Assembly: GCF_020906515.1 (NCBI RefSeq)
Contig: NC_085851.1
Span: forward strand, 3,534,001-3,598,000
Direction of reading: 5' to 3'
DNA: 64,000 nt
Source: Vanrija pseudolonga
Taxonomy: Eukaryota; Basidiomycota; Tremellomycetes; Trichosporonales; Trichosporonaceae
The notes below the pieces were generated by a model that searched no databases, was not told the origin of the DNA, and was given only the letters and a program-made list of their open reading frames with translations. This document shows, piece by piece, positions 10,909 through 22,030 of the stretch; the stretch's first letter is position 1, and the number at the start of each line of letters is the position of its first letter. The position numbers and the translations under genes are program-made.

Positions 10909-12296
10909 ATGCCAGAGGACACGTACGACGAGATCCTCGAGTTTGCGTACGCCCTTGCCGAGGACGTGAGTTGGCATTATGCGTCTCATCTAACTCTCCA
11001 GGCCGGCAAGCTCATCCTCGAGGGCTCGGCGAAGCGATGGCGCGCGCACCAGGAGTACGAGGTCAAGAAGAACCCCGTTGATGTACATCACTGGCCCAGG
11101 CAACAAAGGCTGATTGATGCCAGCTTGTGACAGAGACGGACCAGGCCGTCGAGGACTTCATCAAGGCGGCCATTGTCGCCAAGTACCCCAGCCACAAGTT
11201 GTGCGTGCGCGCCCACGTTGTTGCCCGCTCACGCCAGCATCGGCGAGGAGAGCTCCGAGGGCAAGGCCAAGCCCGTGCTCACAGACGAATACACTTGGAT
11301 CGTCGACCCGATTGATGTGAGGGCGCGGGCGTGGACACCGCTGACCTTCAGGGCACGATGAAGTGAGCGAAGCGATGCCCTCGGCCACCACTGACGCCAG
11401 CTTCATCCACGCAAAGTAAGACGCGCCCAGAGGCACCACTTACCCTAGCCCGATGGTCGGGTGCAGTATCGGCGTGGTACATCGCTCGCGCCCCGTCGTG
11501 GGGGTCATCAACCAGCCGTTCCTCAACCGTATTGTATGTGTGCGCGCTTAGGCACCGCTGACAACAACAACAGTTCTCCGCAGCAGAGGGACGCGGCGCC
11601 TTCATGAACCGCACCACGCCGCTCCCGCTCACCGGCGGCATCCCGCAGCCGCTCACCCAGCTCAACCAGTGCCTCATTGCCGCCGAGTGTGAGTGCGACC
11701 ATTCTGGGCGCCGCTGACGCCGAAGGGGGCTCCGAGCGCTCGGCCGACACGATGGATAAGAAGATCAACAGCTTCCGCAAACTCAACGGCGACCCGGACA
11801 AGGGCATCGACGGCGGCAAGTTTGTGCATGCGCTGAGGAGTGGGTTGAGTATTGGGAACACCAGGCTGACGGAAGCGACTGGCGCGACGACGTGCAATCT
11901 TGTGTGTGTTGCAGCTGGCGAGCTCGACATTTCATGGTCAGTTGCCTCGTGTATGGACTTGGCCCAACTGACAACCCTCAGGGATGCCGGCTGCTGGGCA
12001 TGGGACGTGGCGGTGAGTACCCGACCACAGACCCAGATCTCCGCACACAAACTGACACAACCCCACAGGCCGCCGCCGTCATCCTGAAAGAAACCGGCGC
12101 CTTCTTCCACGGCGGAAAGGAGCTGTACGCGCGCGACGCGCCAATCGGCGAGATCCTCATGTCGCGGCGATACGTCGCTGTGCGTGCGCTCCCGCCCACC
12201 GACACCGAGACGTCGGAGCAGATCCAGCGGCGGCTCGCGACCGAGCTGTATGAGGCGGTTGAAGAGTGGACCACGCCCAGCATGAAGGGCTACTAG
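10909..12296 (+). CDS. Inositol monophosphatase family protein
   Basis: Twelve exons (10909-10965, 11002-11082, 11124-11200, 11238-11316, 11352-11362, 11401-11415, 11449-11533, 11574-11688, 11726-11839, 11876-11936, 11982-12012, 12069-12296) give 317 residues. The IMPase metal motifs are intact: the IGEES glutamate loop, WIVDPIDGTMNF with its Asp ligands split over three exons, and GCWAWDVAA near the C-terminus. The family removes phosphate from myo-inositol 1-phosphate; QutG-like members are also IMPase-fold. Two exons are micro-exons of 11 and 15 nt that together encode the GTMNFIHA core, and the intron at 11840-11875 is just 36 nt. The start ATG gives MPEDTYDEILEFAYALAED, a typical first helix. 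Confidence 0.93.
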
Positions 12297-12348
12297 ATAT
12301 CTAGACACTGCTACATGCGACATACCTACTACTGACTGACACTGTGCG

Positions 12349-13428
12349 CTAGAGAAAGTCGGCTGCCGCCTTGCGTTTCTGGCCGGCAGCTGCCTCGGTC
12401 CCCGCAGCCTCGGGTTCTGATGGTGTGTACCTGTACTTGGGCTGGAGTGCGCGCTTTTCTGCTGGCGTCGCGTCGTTGTCGGGCCAGAAGACGCCGCCAG
12501 CGGGCGGCAACACCTCGGCGCTGACGGGCGCTGATGGCGCTGGCGGCAATGGTGCTGGCGCCGCCGCGGCCTGAGGGACGAACGCTGGCGGCGGGCGCGC
12601 GACCGGCGGTGGTGCTGGGGGGAAGCCATTGGCTGGGGGGTACGCGCCGCCCGGTGGCGGGTAGGGCGGCTGGAACGGTGGCACGCCGTACGGCGGTGCG
12701 CCGAGCGTGGGCGGGGGCATGCCGGGGAGTGGTGGGCGGATTGCGCTGCGATGTCAGTTGCTTGTCCTGTCCAACAGGACTCTGCCAACTCACCCAGGAG
12801 GGAAGGGAGGCGCCACACCAGGAGGGAAAGGAGGGAGGGCCGCGCCTGCGTTCTCGCGATTCCTCCGTGCGGCCATGAGGGCCTTGTGCTGCTCGAGCGC
12901 GAACATGAGGTCGGCCTCGGGGATGACGGTGTAGGCGTGGCGTGGGCGCTTTGCCAAGCTGGCCGCCGCGAGCGCGGCCGCGCCCGCCTCCTGCTCCTTG
13001 CGCGCCTTCCACTCGGCGAGCGCATTGGTCGGCACACCCTCCATGCCGAAGATCTCAATGTCGTAGCCGTCGCGCCCGGGTAGCGTGTTGGTTAACGGCT
13101 CGGGCTCGCACTTGTGCACCTGCTGGCTGTGGACCATGAGACCGCCTGCCGTCTGGGAGGGTCAGCTAGGGAACAACGGAATGCCGACAGCGACACCCAC
13201 GTTGAGCTTTCGAGGACACAGCTGGCACTTGAAGTGCTTCGACTTCTGGTGTTGCAGCAGGACTGCGGTCAGCATTGTTGCCACACGCGACCACACGTAC
13301 CCTTCTCATCCTCAAACTCGCGCTCGCAGTACCAGCACCACGGCTTGAGCACCTGGGGTGTGTCAGCGGGGCTCATGGGCTCGATTCTGGCCACTTACAA
13401 AGGCCTGAGTCCTCTTCTTCTTTCCCAT
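12349..13428 (-). CDS. ZNF207/BuGZ-like C2H2 zinc-finger protein
   Basis: Five exons (13399-13428, 13301-13352, 13201-13262, 12794-13152, 12349-12745) give 299 residues. The N-terminus MGKKKRTQ, then KPWCWYCEREFEDEK, LLQHQKSKHFKC and GGLMVHSQQVHK, matches the paired C2H2 fingers of ZNF207/BuGZ almost position by position. Known BuGZ binds microtubules and Bub3 and promotes spindle assembly through a disordered Pro-rich middle. Here the middle is likewise Pro/Ala/Gly-rich (about residues 160-240). I do not see the Glu-Glu-centred GLEBS motif used for Bub3 binding, so the Bub3 link may be absent. The gene is divergent from MRPL6, with 248 bp between the starts. Confidence 0.88.
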
Positions 13429-13566
13429 GATGCCGGATGGTTGTTGTTTATGACCAAGATGGAGTTGGATTCATGGTCGCGGCTGATAATGTCCTCTCGA
13501 CGCATCTGATCGATCTCGAAGCAGCCATTGCCGAATATCCACCGAGTATTTTTTTCGTCATTTATC

Positions 13567-13571
13567 CCAAT
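13567..13571 (+). promoter_or_regulatory. CCAAT box upstream of MRPL6
   Basis: The sequence is CCAATCA, 106 nt upstream of the MRPL6 start in the short divergent gap shared with the BuGZ-like gene. CCAAT is the HAP2/3/5 site that controls many respiratory genes in fungi; its use here is inferred from position and from the mitochondrial role of the gene. Confidence 0.4.
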
Positions 13572-13676
13572 CACCGGATCGACACGGTAGAGCGATTGAA
13601 ATGTCGGCAGCAGACAACCTCGACCACTTTGCTTTGAAGCTTGCTTGCTTGCTCGACAACACACACCCACATCACA

Positions 13677-14504
13677 ATGAGCTCGTCGCGCGCGGCCCTC
13701 CTCCCTCTCAGGAGAGCATTCCACTCGTCCCCAGTCGCGCGGTCACACATCGGCTCGGCGCCCGTTCCCGTCCCGCCAAATGTGCAGCTCACCTTTCCGG
13801 CGCTGTCCATCGACCCCGAGACGCCGCGCGGTGTCGACGCCGCCCGGCGGCTCATCACCATCAAGGGCCCGCTCGGCGAGCAGGTCCTCCCCGTCGAGCC
13901 GCAGGTGATCATCCAGCCCGCCGCCGAGAAGGGCGGACCCGTCACCATCGCCGTGCACGACCCGACACAAAAGTCGCACAAGAGCCTGTGGGGCCTCACG
14001 CGCTCGCTCCTCAACAACGCCATCACCGGCGTGTCCACCGGCTACAAGGTCGAGCTGCGCCTGGTCGGCGTCGGTTACCGTGCCGCCGTCGAGCCCATCC
14101 CCAAGGTCTTCCGCGACATCCAGGCTTCCATCCCCCGCTCCGTCCGCGCCTCAAAGCCCGGAGCGCCCCCTTACGTCCTTCCCCCGCTCCCCAAGGACCG
14201 CCTCAACCTCAAGCTCGGATACGCGCACCCCGTCCTCATCGACATCCCCCAGTCGATCAAGGTCGACGTGCCTGCCCCCACCAAGATTGTTCTCTCCGGC
14301 ACCGACAAGCAGAAGCTCGGTCTCTTCGCCGCCAAGATCCGGCGCTGGCGCAAGCCCGAGCCCTACCGTGGAAAGGTGAGTCGGTGGTTGTTGTGCTGTA
14401 GACAGCGCGTTGTTTGTTTGTGGTTTCAGTCGTGCTGACGCCGCGCCCAGGGCATCTTCGTCGGCGACGAGACGATCAAGCTGAAGGAGATTAAGAAGAA
14501 GTAG
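13677..14504 (+). CDS. MRPL6: Mitochondrial large-subunit ribosomal protein uL6m
   Basis: Two exons (13677-14375, 14451-14504) give 250 residues. The start MSSSRAALLPLRRAFHSS is an Arg/Ser-rich amphipathic presequence, so import into the mitochondrion is expected. The body shows the L6 family signatures VSTGYKVELRLVGVGYRA and GYAHPVLIDIP, with a C-terminal KIRRWRKPEPYRGKGIF that matches the L6 end motif. An upstream in-frame non-ATG extension exists, but the ATG at 13677 starts the presequence cleanly. The intron separates the last 17 residues. Confidence 0.95.
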
Positions 14505-14876
14505 AGATCGGGTCCTCTCATCCACGCCCACGCCCATTGCATCGTATCACTGCATGTATACCTCACCCCATTCTCATGCGCCATATTGCTTTTTCTGTAC
14601 ACTATGGTCCAGGTGCTTTTTCTTGGGTCGGACAGGCCGGGTGTTCATCGTCTTGGCTGCTGGACATGTTAGTCTACCTTCCTCAGCCGCAGCTCTCGGC
14701 GAGTTCACTCACTCTAATTTCGTATTCACAGTCGTATTTCCCTCGACCGTCGCCTCTCGCGTCGCTCTTGCGCCAGCAACGTATCTTCCTGCCTATCCTC
14801 GCGCCGTCTTTCTCCTGTCCGTCCCGCGGACCTCCCCCTTGATCATCTTCCACCACGCGGCAACTGGCGGCACCCC
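14505..14876. other. convergent intergenic region
   Basis: The gap lies between the stop codons of MRPL6 (+) and the SAP-domain gene (-). It should hold both 3' ends. The open frames on the plus strand are short and featureless. Confidence 0.5.
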
Positions 14877-17113
14877 CTACTCCTCCTCATTGTCGATTAT
14901 GCGGTCTTGCCAGTTCTCCCAAAAGTCGCCCACGTCCTTCTCCGCGCCCTTGTAGTCGCAGCCGAGAATTCCCTGCCAGAGTTCGGCGACACCACAGTCC
15001 TCGTCGCCGATCACTTGGCCAGTCTCGCGCAGGACGTAATCGGACCGACCCGAGCTCCGATGAGCAATGGCGATGGCAGGGTGGCAAGGTGGAGGGGGGA
15101 GGTGGACGCTAAGGATTTGCAGCGGCCTAGAAACGTCAGGAACGCGGATTACAGCCAGCAAGCACTGACTCTGGAAGGTAGAGGTCCACCCGTTTGCGAG
15201 CACTGTGGTCGAGCACCACGGCGTTTCCGAGCCATTCCGCGTCCATTTGCATCGTACTCAGCTTCTCACCAGAAAAGCTGTTCCTCATTAGCATGCGTAC
15301 ACGTGGCCTTCGGCCCACCTGTTGAGCACACAGCTGGCCAAGACAACACGTGCCGCCACATCCAACGCCTCTGGATCGGAAGCTCCGTTTGCTTGGTTTG
15401 CCGTCTCCATCCGCGTCCTCCAGGCCTTGCTGATTCCATGCGGAGCGTCGTTTGCGTCCTTTGTCTTGACCAGCGTGATGAGCGGCTGAGGAGTTGGCGA
15501 CTCGGAAGGCGCCGGAAGCTTCCTCGCCGAAATAAATGCATGCCAGTCGGGGCGGACAGGACAATCCTCGATTAGCTGATCGGCGTATTCCTGGCCAGCC
15601 TCGGGAACGGTGTGTGTACGTGAGCAGGCAATGACCTCTCCGGTTATACCGATAGTCAAGTACTTGACGGCGATGAGCTCAGTGAGTGGCTTGACGGGTT
15701 CAGTGGGCGCCGATGACTTGCGGTTAGATTTCGCCCGCCGAGCGGCCTTTGGGGCCTTCTTCGCGGCAGCCTTGGAATCAGTCTGCTCATCAGCAGGCAA
15801 AATTGTCAGCCGTGGAGGCTCCAAGGTTGTGATACAGAATATACCAGTGGCCACCTGCTTGCAGGCGACCACCGGCGGCCAGGTGGTCATGTCCGGGCCG
15901 AGGAGGCCGAGACCGCCACCCTGAGCAGACCAGGCTTCCCCCGAGCCCAGCTGCAAGGCCGTGTGCATGCGCCAAATCCACCACCGGAGAGCCACTTGAA
16001 GGTCCTCGTTGGATGTTGAATAGATATCCTCATGGAAGCCAGTGAAGGCGAGGGACGGAATGCCACGAACGGTATTTGACGTCGCCGGACCTGAGTCGGG
16101 GCATGTGCGAGCAGCGTTGAGGTTTGCAAACAAGCGGTTGACAAAATGGCTGCCGACGTGAGAGATCCTGTTGGCTGTCATGCCCGCAGTGGAAGTCGCT
16201 TCGAGAGCAAGGGGGACCAGGGGATGACGCAGGGTGGGCACGGCCTCCTGACGAGTGGGGTTCCGTGAATCGACCTTGCCGATCGCTTTGGGTGGAACGA
16301 ACCTCTGTTTCGCCGCGAGGCGCCCCGGTGGGACCTGTGTCTGATGCTTCCGAGTTCTCGGCACTGCAGGTGGCGGTGGTGGCGGAGATAGGACTGTTGA
16401 AGGGGAGGCCTGGGCAGGGGTCGAGGCACCAGCGGCTGTTGCCGCCTTTGTCATTGGGGCATCTCTCGACAGAATGGCCGAACTGGAAGGGCGGCTGGTG
16501 GCGGCGATCCGGTCATTTGAAGATGGCTGAGGACGAGTGGAATCGTTTAGCCTACCTCGTTTCGCTGCTGTGGATGAAGACGGAGTGGGGTGTAGATCAG
16601 CCGGGGGCTTGGCCGGTGTCGCCGCGGCAATGCCGTCTTCCTCATCTTCCTTTGCAGCTGCTGTCTTGGACTTCTTCCGACTTGGCTGCTTTGTCGACGC
16701 AGTTGACGATCGACGCTTCTTGGTGCTGCTCGCCAGAACTGATGGAGATTTTGTTTTGGCGGAATTGGTAGTCTTCGCGGCAGTCGAGGTGTTTCCTGCT
16801 ACTGGAGCAAGGGAAGCGCCATCCCCAGCGCCTGTCGCACTCTTGCTCGCATGCTGAGGGCTGGGCTGCGAATTGGCCACCGAGTCGAGTATGCGCTGAA
16901 TGAGTTGAGCTTTGTTGAGTTTTGAGAAGCCGGTCAAGGCCAACTAAGCGAAGGTTGGGTCGTTCAGCACACACTGGTGGGGGTCCTAAAGAGGAACGGG
17001 GGAAGACGGGAGCGAGGTGGTGCGTGTTGCCACCTACATACTTCTTTACAGAGTGAGCGCAGTTGGACTGCCGTCTTGCTTGAAAGCGACTCGGGAGTCG
17101 CCTGTTCTTGCAT
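14877..17113 (-). CDS. SAP-domain protein of unknown function
   Basis: Four exons (17042-17113, 15319-16943, 15170-15277, 14877-15126) give 684 residues. Residues ~13-45 read TAVQLRSLCKELALTGFSK then LNKAQLIQRIL, a clear SAP helix-extension-helix of the kind that binds AT-rich DNA or chromatin. It is split by the first intron, which supports the hand-built start MQEQATPESL. A disordered Ser/Pro/Lys-rich stretch (~50-230) follows, then a conserved-looking globular part with many Trp residues (ALRWWIWRMHTALQLG, near residue 330). The C-terminal part ends in DFWENWQDRIIDNEEE. I do not recognise the globular part. A nuclear role is inferred from the SAP domain only. The 41-nt intron at 15278-15318 is essential for the frame. 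Confidence 0.8.
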
Positions 17114-17967
17114 TGTTTTGCAAGTGCGGAATCTTGAGGGGGTGGCGAGGTCGTTGTGGGTGGTGTATGAAGGAATGGTGTGTGGGGTGGCAGTTGCGCA
17201 GTCGTCGAGTGGCCATGCACCCAGGACACAATGACGGACGATTTGCCCAAGCCCTTTGTAAATGGGATTGTAATTGAAAGATAAGGGATGTAGAGTATTT
17301 TCTAATGACCGAGACCGGGCCGCCCCACTTTGAAATCAGCTTCGTGCTACTACCAGTATTGATGACCCTGACTGATTCAAATCCATCCCCTACCTGATCA
17401 GCCAGAGTGGGCAGTGTTGGTCTCTCGGAATCAAATTTAAATCCTTGTAGTGTTATTTGCTCCCCTCTGCTTTGCCATGAAACGGGGCGGCGTGCCTCAA
17501 GAAACGTGTAGTACATCAGTACATGACATTTGACAGCTGCTTGCCGCTTAATGGGCGCAAACAACGAGCAGACCGACAGACTGCGAGCGCCGAGGGGTGA
17601 GTGAGCTGGCGGCTGCGTGTCCACCCCACCACTCACTCGCCTTGCCTCTCCGACTGCCGACCTCCGACCCCGCCCGCGCCTCCGACTACCAAACTTGTAT
17701 TAGCCCACCTGCCTAACCAACGTAAAGGCACACACATACACACAACCCTACACACACCCCAATTCCGACCACTCGACCACCACGACCTGCACACCAACCC
17801 AACCCCCACCCCACCCAGGCTAAAGTGCTGTACTTGTAGGGGAGGGGGCCCAACCCTAATGTTCCGGAAGGGCACCACTGCATACTTGCCCCTGAAGGTG
17901 GCGTAAGACTGAGCCCAGTACCACCGCCCTCCAGAGCTCCAGCCCGGACCATCCGCATCACTGGCAA

Positions 17968-18028
17968 CAAGCGAGCGAGCGAGCCAGTCAGCCTGTATAC
18001 ACTTCATCCTTGTTGGCTCGCTCGCTTG
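17968..18028. repeat. inverted repeat, potential hairpin
   Basis: AAGCGAGCGAGC-type sequence on the left (17968-17985) is mirrored by GGCTCGCTCGCTT on the right (to 18028), with about 27 nt between. The stem could be about 13-14 bp. Function is unknown. Confidence 0.6.
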
Positions 18029-18731
18029 GGTGCATCGGTCGGTTGGTTGGCCCAACGCCGAGCCACACGCCGCACCCCCGGCCCTCGACTACCCAGTCAC
18101 AACGGCAGCTGCAGCCACCCGCGCAGGCCCCCGACACCCAAGCAAAGTAGACGGGTCAGGCGCCTGGCGAACTAGAGATTGAGCCTGGGCGCGTGGTCAT
18201 TCTGGTCTCCTCATACTCCCTTTCCTTTCCCCCAAGTCTCCATAACCCCCTCTGTCCTGGCACCCCTCGCTGGGCCCTTGGTTGCTTTTAACCTCGATTG
18301 CCCTCAGCGTCGTCTGGTCCACGCCGTCTGGTCACAATCTTGCCCCCCCCCCCCCTTCCCCCGCATTCAACCCTGCGCCCACCCGACTGGGCAGGGGTGT
18401 AAGATACACCATCACCGCCTAAACCAACACGTCACTCGTCGAGGCGCCGCGCCGCGCCGTTCCTTTGGAATATCTTACCCTGCAGTCAGTGGGGGTCGCA
18501 GTCAAGTCTGCTTCTACTGTTGCTGGTGCCGCTGCTTGCCTTTCGTTTGCCTTCCCCTCCCTCCACTCGCCTCCCCTCTCCCTGCCACCCTGCCAACCTG
18601 CGACCTGCGGGTTGTTCGTTTTGAGCACGCTTCCACACGACGCTCCCGTGTCATTGTAGATTGTGTTTACCCTTCCCACCACCTACCTAGTTTGTAACAA
18701 ACCTCAATCCATTCCACCTCGGTCGTCGTCG

Positions 18732-18823
<92 letters not shown>
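18732..18823. repeat. (TCA)n microsatellite, about 30 copies
   Basis: About 92 nt of uninterrupted TCA/CAT repeat ends about 100 nt upstream of the GST-like start. It reads as poly-Ser on one strand and poly-Met or poly-Asp on the other, which explains the spurious open frames across it. It is probably part of the promoter or 5' leader. Confidence 0.95.
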
Positions 18824-18921
18824 GTCACTACCACCACCACGACCACCACCAGCAATCCCCCTTCACCACATCCATAAACAGGCCGAGTATTTGAACGGCC
18901 GTGTGTGCTTCCTCCACCATC

Positions 18922-20511
18922 ATGCAGGTGGACAGCACACCAAAAGCCATCCTGTACTGGTGAGTCCCACGCAACACCACCACCACCGCGCCCCGCCAGA
19001 GTTCCGCAGTACAGATAGACTAACCATTCCCTTACCTTTCTCGGCCTCCACCTCGCGTCCACTCCCACTTACATGATGCTTGTCGTGCATGCACCCCGCT
19101 ATCAACAGCTGGCCGACATCAGTGCTGTCCACCGTCCCTCGGTTGTGTCTTCATGAGAAGAACTATGGTGACGACGAATATGTTCTCCACCACGTCGATA
19201 TCAGTGAGCACACACGCTCTTGTTAAACTCTAGCAAATCACCCACCCGCCGGATCCTGACCTTTCTTCCTTGCTACAGCCAAAGGCGAGAACTTCTCCCT
19301 TCCATACCTGAGGTGAGCAGACATGCAACAAACCTACTCTTGGCTTGCATGGGTCGCTGACACGAGGCAGAATCAACCCCAATGGCATGTCTACACGGCA
19401 GCTTCTGACATGGCGGCTGACCTAACCTTTAGCTACTGTCCCAACACTTGCGGTGCCCGTAGCAGACAGCCCACCTCCAAATACGCCTTCGAATCCGCCG
19501 TCAAGCGACGACGAGCCGAGGTACAGATATCTCTGTGATACGGCGGTGAGCACTGGTGCCACGACTCGTACAATGTCATTCAGAATCTAACACACTGGTC
19601 AACCCCAGAGCATCTGCGCTTTCGTTGACGAGTGCAAACCTCCGTCATGGACGCCTGGGAGCACCTCAAAAGTCGTCCCAGTTCTGTTCCCGACGATTGC
19701 AAGAGGTACATTGTGCTCGCTCGGTCGGGAGGGCTGACACAGTCGCAGAGAAAGAGTTGACGGACCTCTTGGTGGCACTTGTCCGTGATCCCTATGTGGA
19801 CCCAAACTTTCTCGATTTGGCTGCAAGAGACGCCGGGGAGCTGGGGGTGAAGCTAGGCGCATCGCAAGGAACGATGCTGGCAACAAGACGGCTGGCTCTC
19901 AAGCGTTACGTTCACATGGCACATGACGAGCTCTCGCTCCTCACGCCCGTCTCGGCACTCAAGTCTTGGGAGCAGCAGGTTGTAAATCTCCTCGAGGACA
20001 AGGCGGCTGCGAACCAGGCACTGTTCGATATTTACAGCAGTGACTTGGGTTTAGATCGACAGCCCGAGTTTTTTGAAGCCAGCCGAGCGGCGTGGACAGT
20101 TCACGTCTCGGGCACATTATCCAAGCTCGAGGCGTCGATGGTGGGGCCGTTTGCTCTGGGTGACCACCTGGTGAGTCCCATGCCCATGATCGGCAACTTG
20201 AGGTGGTGGATCTGACACGGGTGCACCAGTCGATTGCAGATTGCTACATCATTGCGTGGTTGACAAGACTGGTATCTCTGAGCCACGGCAATCCAGGACC
20301 CGGTGGGATTCATGCGCTGGAGCCGAATCTGGGAGGTCACAGGATTGGAGCCAAGCTGGTGGCATTCTGGCAGCATTGGATTCAACGGAAAAGCTTTCGC
20401 AAAGTGTGAGTGCCAGAGGGGTCAAGTTTTCTGGGGGCGCAGGTCAAGAGGTGGCTGACGCTGTACAGGTTCACAGCGGCATTCTGGCCCGAGCCGGCAC
20501 TACCACGGTGA
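18922..20511 (+). CDS. Glutathione S-transferase-like protein
   Basis: Nine exons (18922-18959, 19109-19203, 19279-19312, 19371-19384, 19433-19545, 19609-19705, 19749-20170, 20230-20405, 20469-20511) give 343 residues. The N-terminus has a thioredoxin-like GST layout: AILYCWPTSVLSTVPRL, a KGENFSLPYLRINPNATVPTL segment with the cis-Pro, and SICAFVDE before the helical C-terminal domain. The C-terminal half (AALKRY-like helices, ADCYIIAWLTRLV, KLVAFWQHWIQR) fits a GST all-helical domain. The substrate is unknown; this resembles fungal GST-like proteins rather than a classical cytosolic class. Exon 4 is 14 nt, and the following intron (19385-19432) has a GC donor (GCATGT). Both are needed to keep the NPNATVPTL motif in frame. 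Confidence 0.8.
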
Positions 20512-21998
20512 CACGAGTAGGACGAGGGGTGTACAATAGGCCGAAGGGAATCATTTGGTATCACTGGCTGTGAGGACACATTGTTGCATTGTACTTCTTG
20601 GATATTGTGGGAATGCGTAAACCTTGACATTGTTTGCGACGGCAGAGATGCCTGAGGAATGGAGACGGCCTTTGGACGAGGCTGCGGTGAATGTGATGTG
20701 ATGTGTACCACGGCGGAATGACCACGCCAGCTAATGTCTGGCGGAGAGATCTGACACTTGTACCGGCGGGTTCGGTGCAGCTCTCGACTGCATATGTGTC
20801 GGGTCTCGGCCGTTTCGGCCATGACTTGGATGCAGGTAGGCACGACAGTAGATCGGTGAAGGCTCGAGCATGGTGATGGTGAGAGCTGCTGAAATGGCGC
20901 GCCCTGCAAACAAGCCTTGCAGCAACTCGTTCGACAAAAGACTACGCTATCGGAGAGAGCGAAACGGGCACCCTGCCAGAACATGCGGGATAGGGTGCTA
21001 GCAGGCTGGGGGCATTCATAAAACAAAAGAAGGCCCGACGGCCGCAAGGCAGGCGGCTCCAACTAACTACTCTTGTGCAGAGTGCCTAGAGTTGCGCGCC
21101 ACCACCTTGGCAACATCCCCGCATGCTTGGGTGCTCCCACGCTCTCTCAGCTGTCTCTTGGCACCTACCTACGCATGCACGCACGCAAGAGGAGCAGTAC
21201 TCGCATGCGCGAACAAAGAGCGACGCGCGAGCAGAAACAACCGCAATCTAGCCCTGCCGGGTGCATTGTTGGCGGCACACTCGGGGTGGGCGAGTGGGCC
21301 AGCGCAGCAGGTGGGCACGGCGTGCGAGCCACCCGCGATGCCGCTCCGAGCGAGGCGAGGCAGGGAGTCAGGTGCTGCGCTCTGCCCCGCGTCCCCCTAT
21401 TCCCGCTCTGCATGGTCTGCCTGGCTCCTACCTGCCTCGATCGACCACAAGCAGTGCATTTCACAAATGCTCGTACATGCACAATGCCAGTCTATTGCGA
21501 TGCCGCATGGCTGAAAATATCTAGACCCGTGTCAGCACCGTGTCACATCACGGGCTCCACGACGTCTCGGCTATTTCTTTCTGTGCTGCGTGATTGATGG
21601 ATCGAAACTGCATAGTGACTATTATAGATATGTGTGGGTCGACGACATGCGCCGCGTGCCTGGTTGGGGCTGTCTCCCGACGACTGACCCCCGACCGCCC
21701 CCCGACCAGCCAGCCGGAAGGTCCCCATCTCTTCGCGACGGCAGACTCGACGTCATCGACACGGCAACGATGGCGCGTGACTGTTGGGTCGGACACTATC
21801 CGTTTGGCGTCAGCACCACGGGCACCGGGACAACCTCGGCAATTAATGGGGCGGCAGTGGCGTCATGGCGACGGGTGAACGAGACTGAGCTGAGCTCCGG
21901 GGGAGGCGTGACTGTGAGGGAGGGGGAGGCTGAGATGACGTGGTGACCAGCTGCGGATCGAGCACAGCCCGTTGCCACCCTGTAGCATGTTCCGCCCA

Positions 21999-22030
21999 AG
22001 CGAGCGAGTGAGCGAGTGAGCGAGTGAGCA
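21999..22030. repeat. short tandem repeat of GAGCGAGT
   Basis: About four copies of an 8-bp unit lie head to tail inside the gene desert. It is simple sequence with no visible function. Confidence 0.8.

Larger units (their letters stand above)
17114..18921. other. divergent intergenic region with simple repeats
   Basis: This 1.8 kb separates the starts of the SAP gene (-) and the GST-like gene (+). It holds a GCGAGC-type inverted repeat (17968-18028), a run of 13 C (18343-18355) and a long CAT/TCA trinucleotide repeat (18732-18823). No open frame looks coding. Confidence 0.6.

Noticed and set aside
11523-13058. 511-residue open frame on the minus strand
   Set aside because: It runs antisense to IMPase exons and then in a wrong frame through the BuGZ-like gene; the composition is Arg/Ser/Pro-rich noise.
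18663-19076. Poly-Ser protein across the trinucleotide repeat
   Set aside because: It is produced by the TCA microsatellite; flanking codons do not look coding and the real GST-like start lies inside it in another frame.
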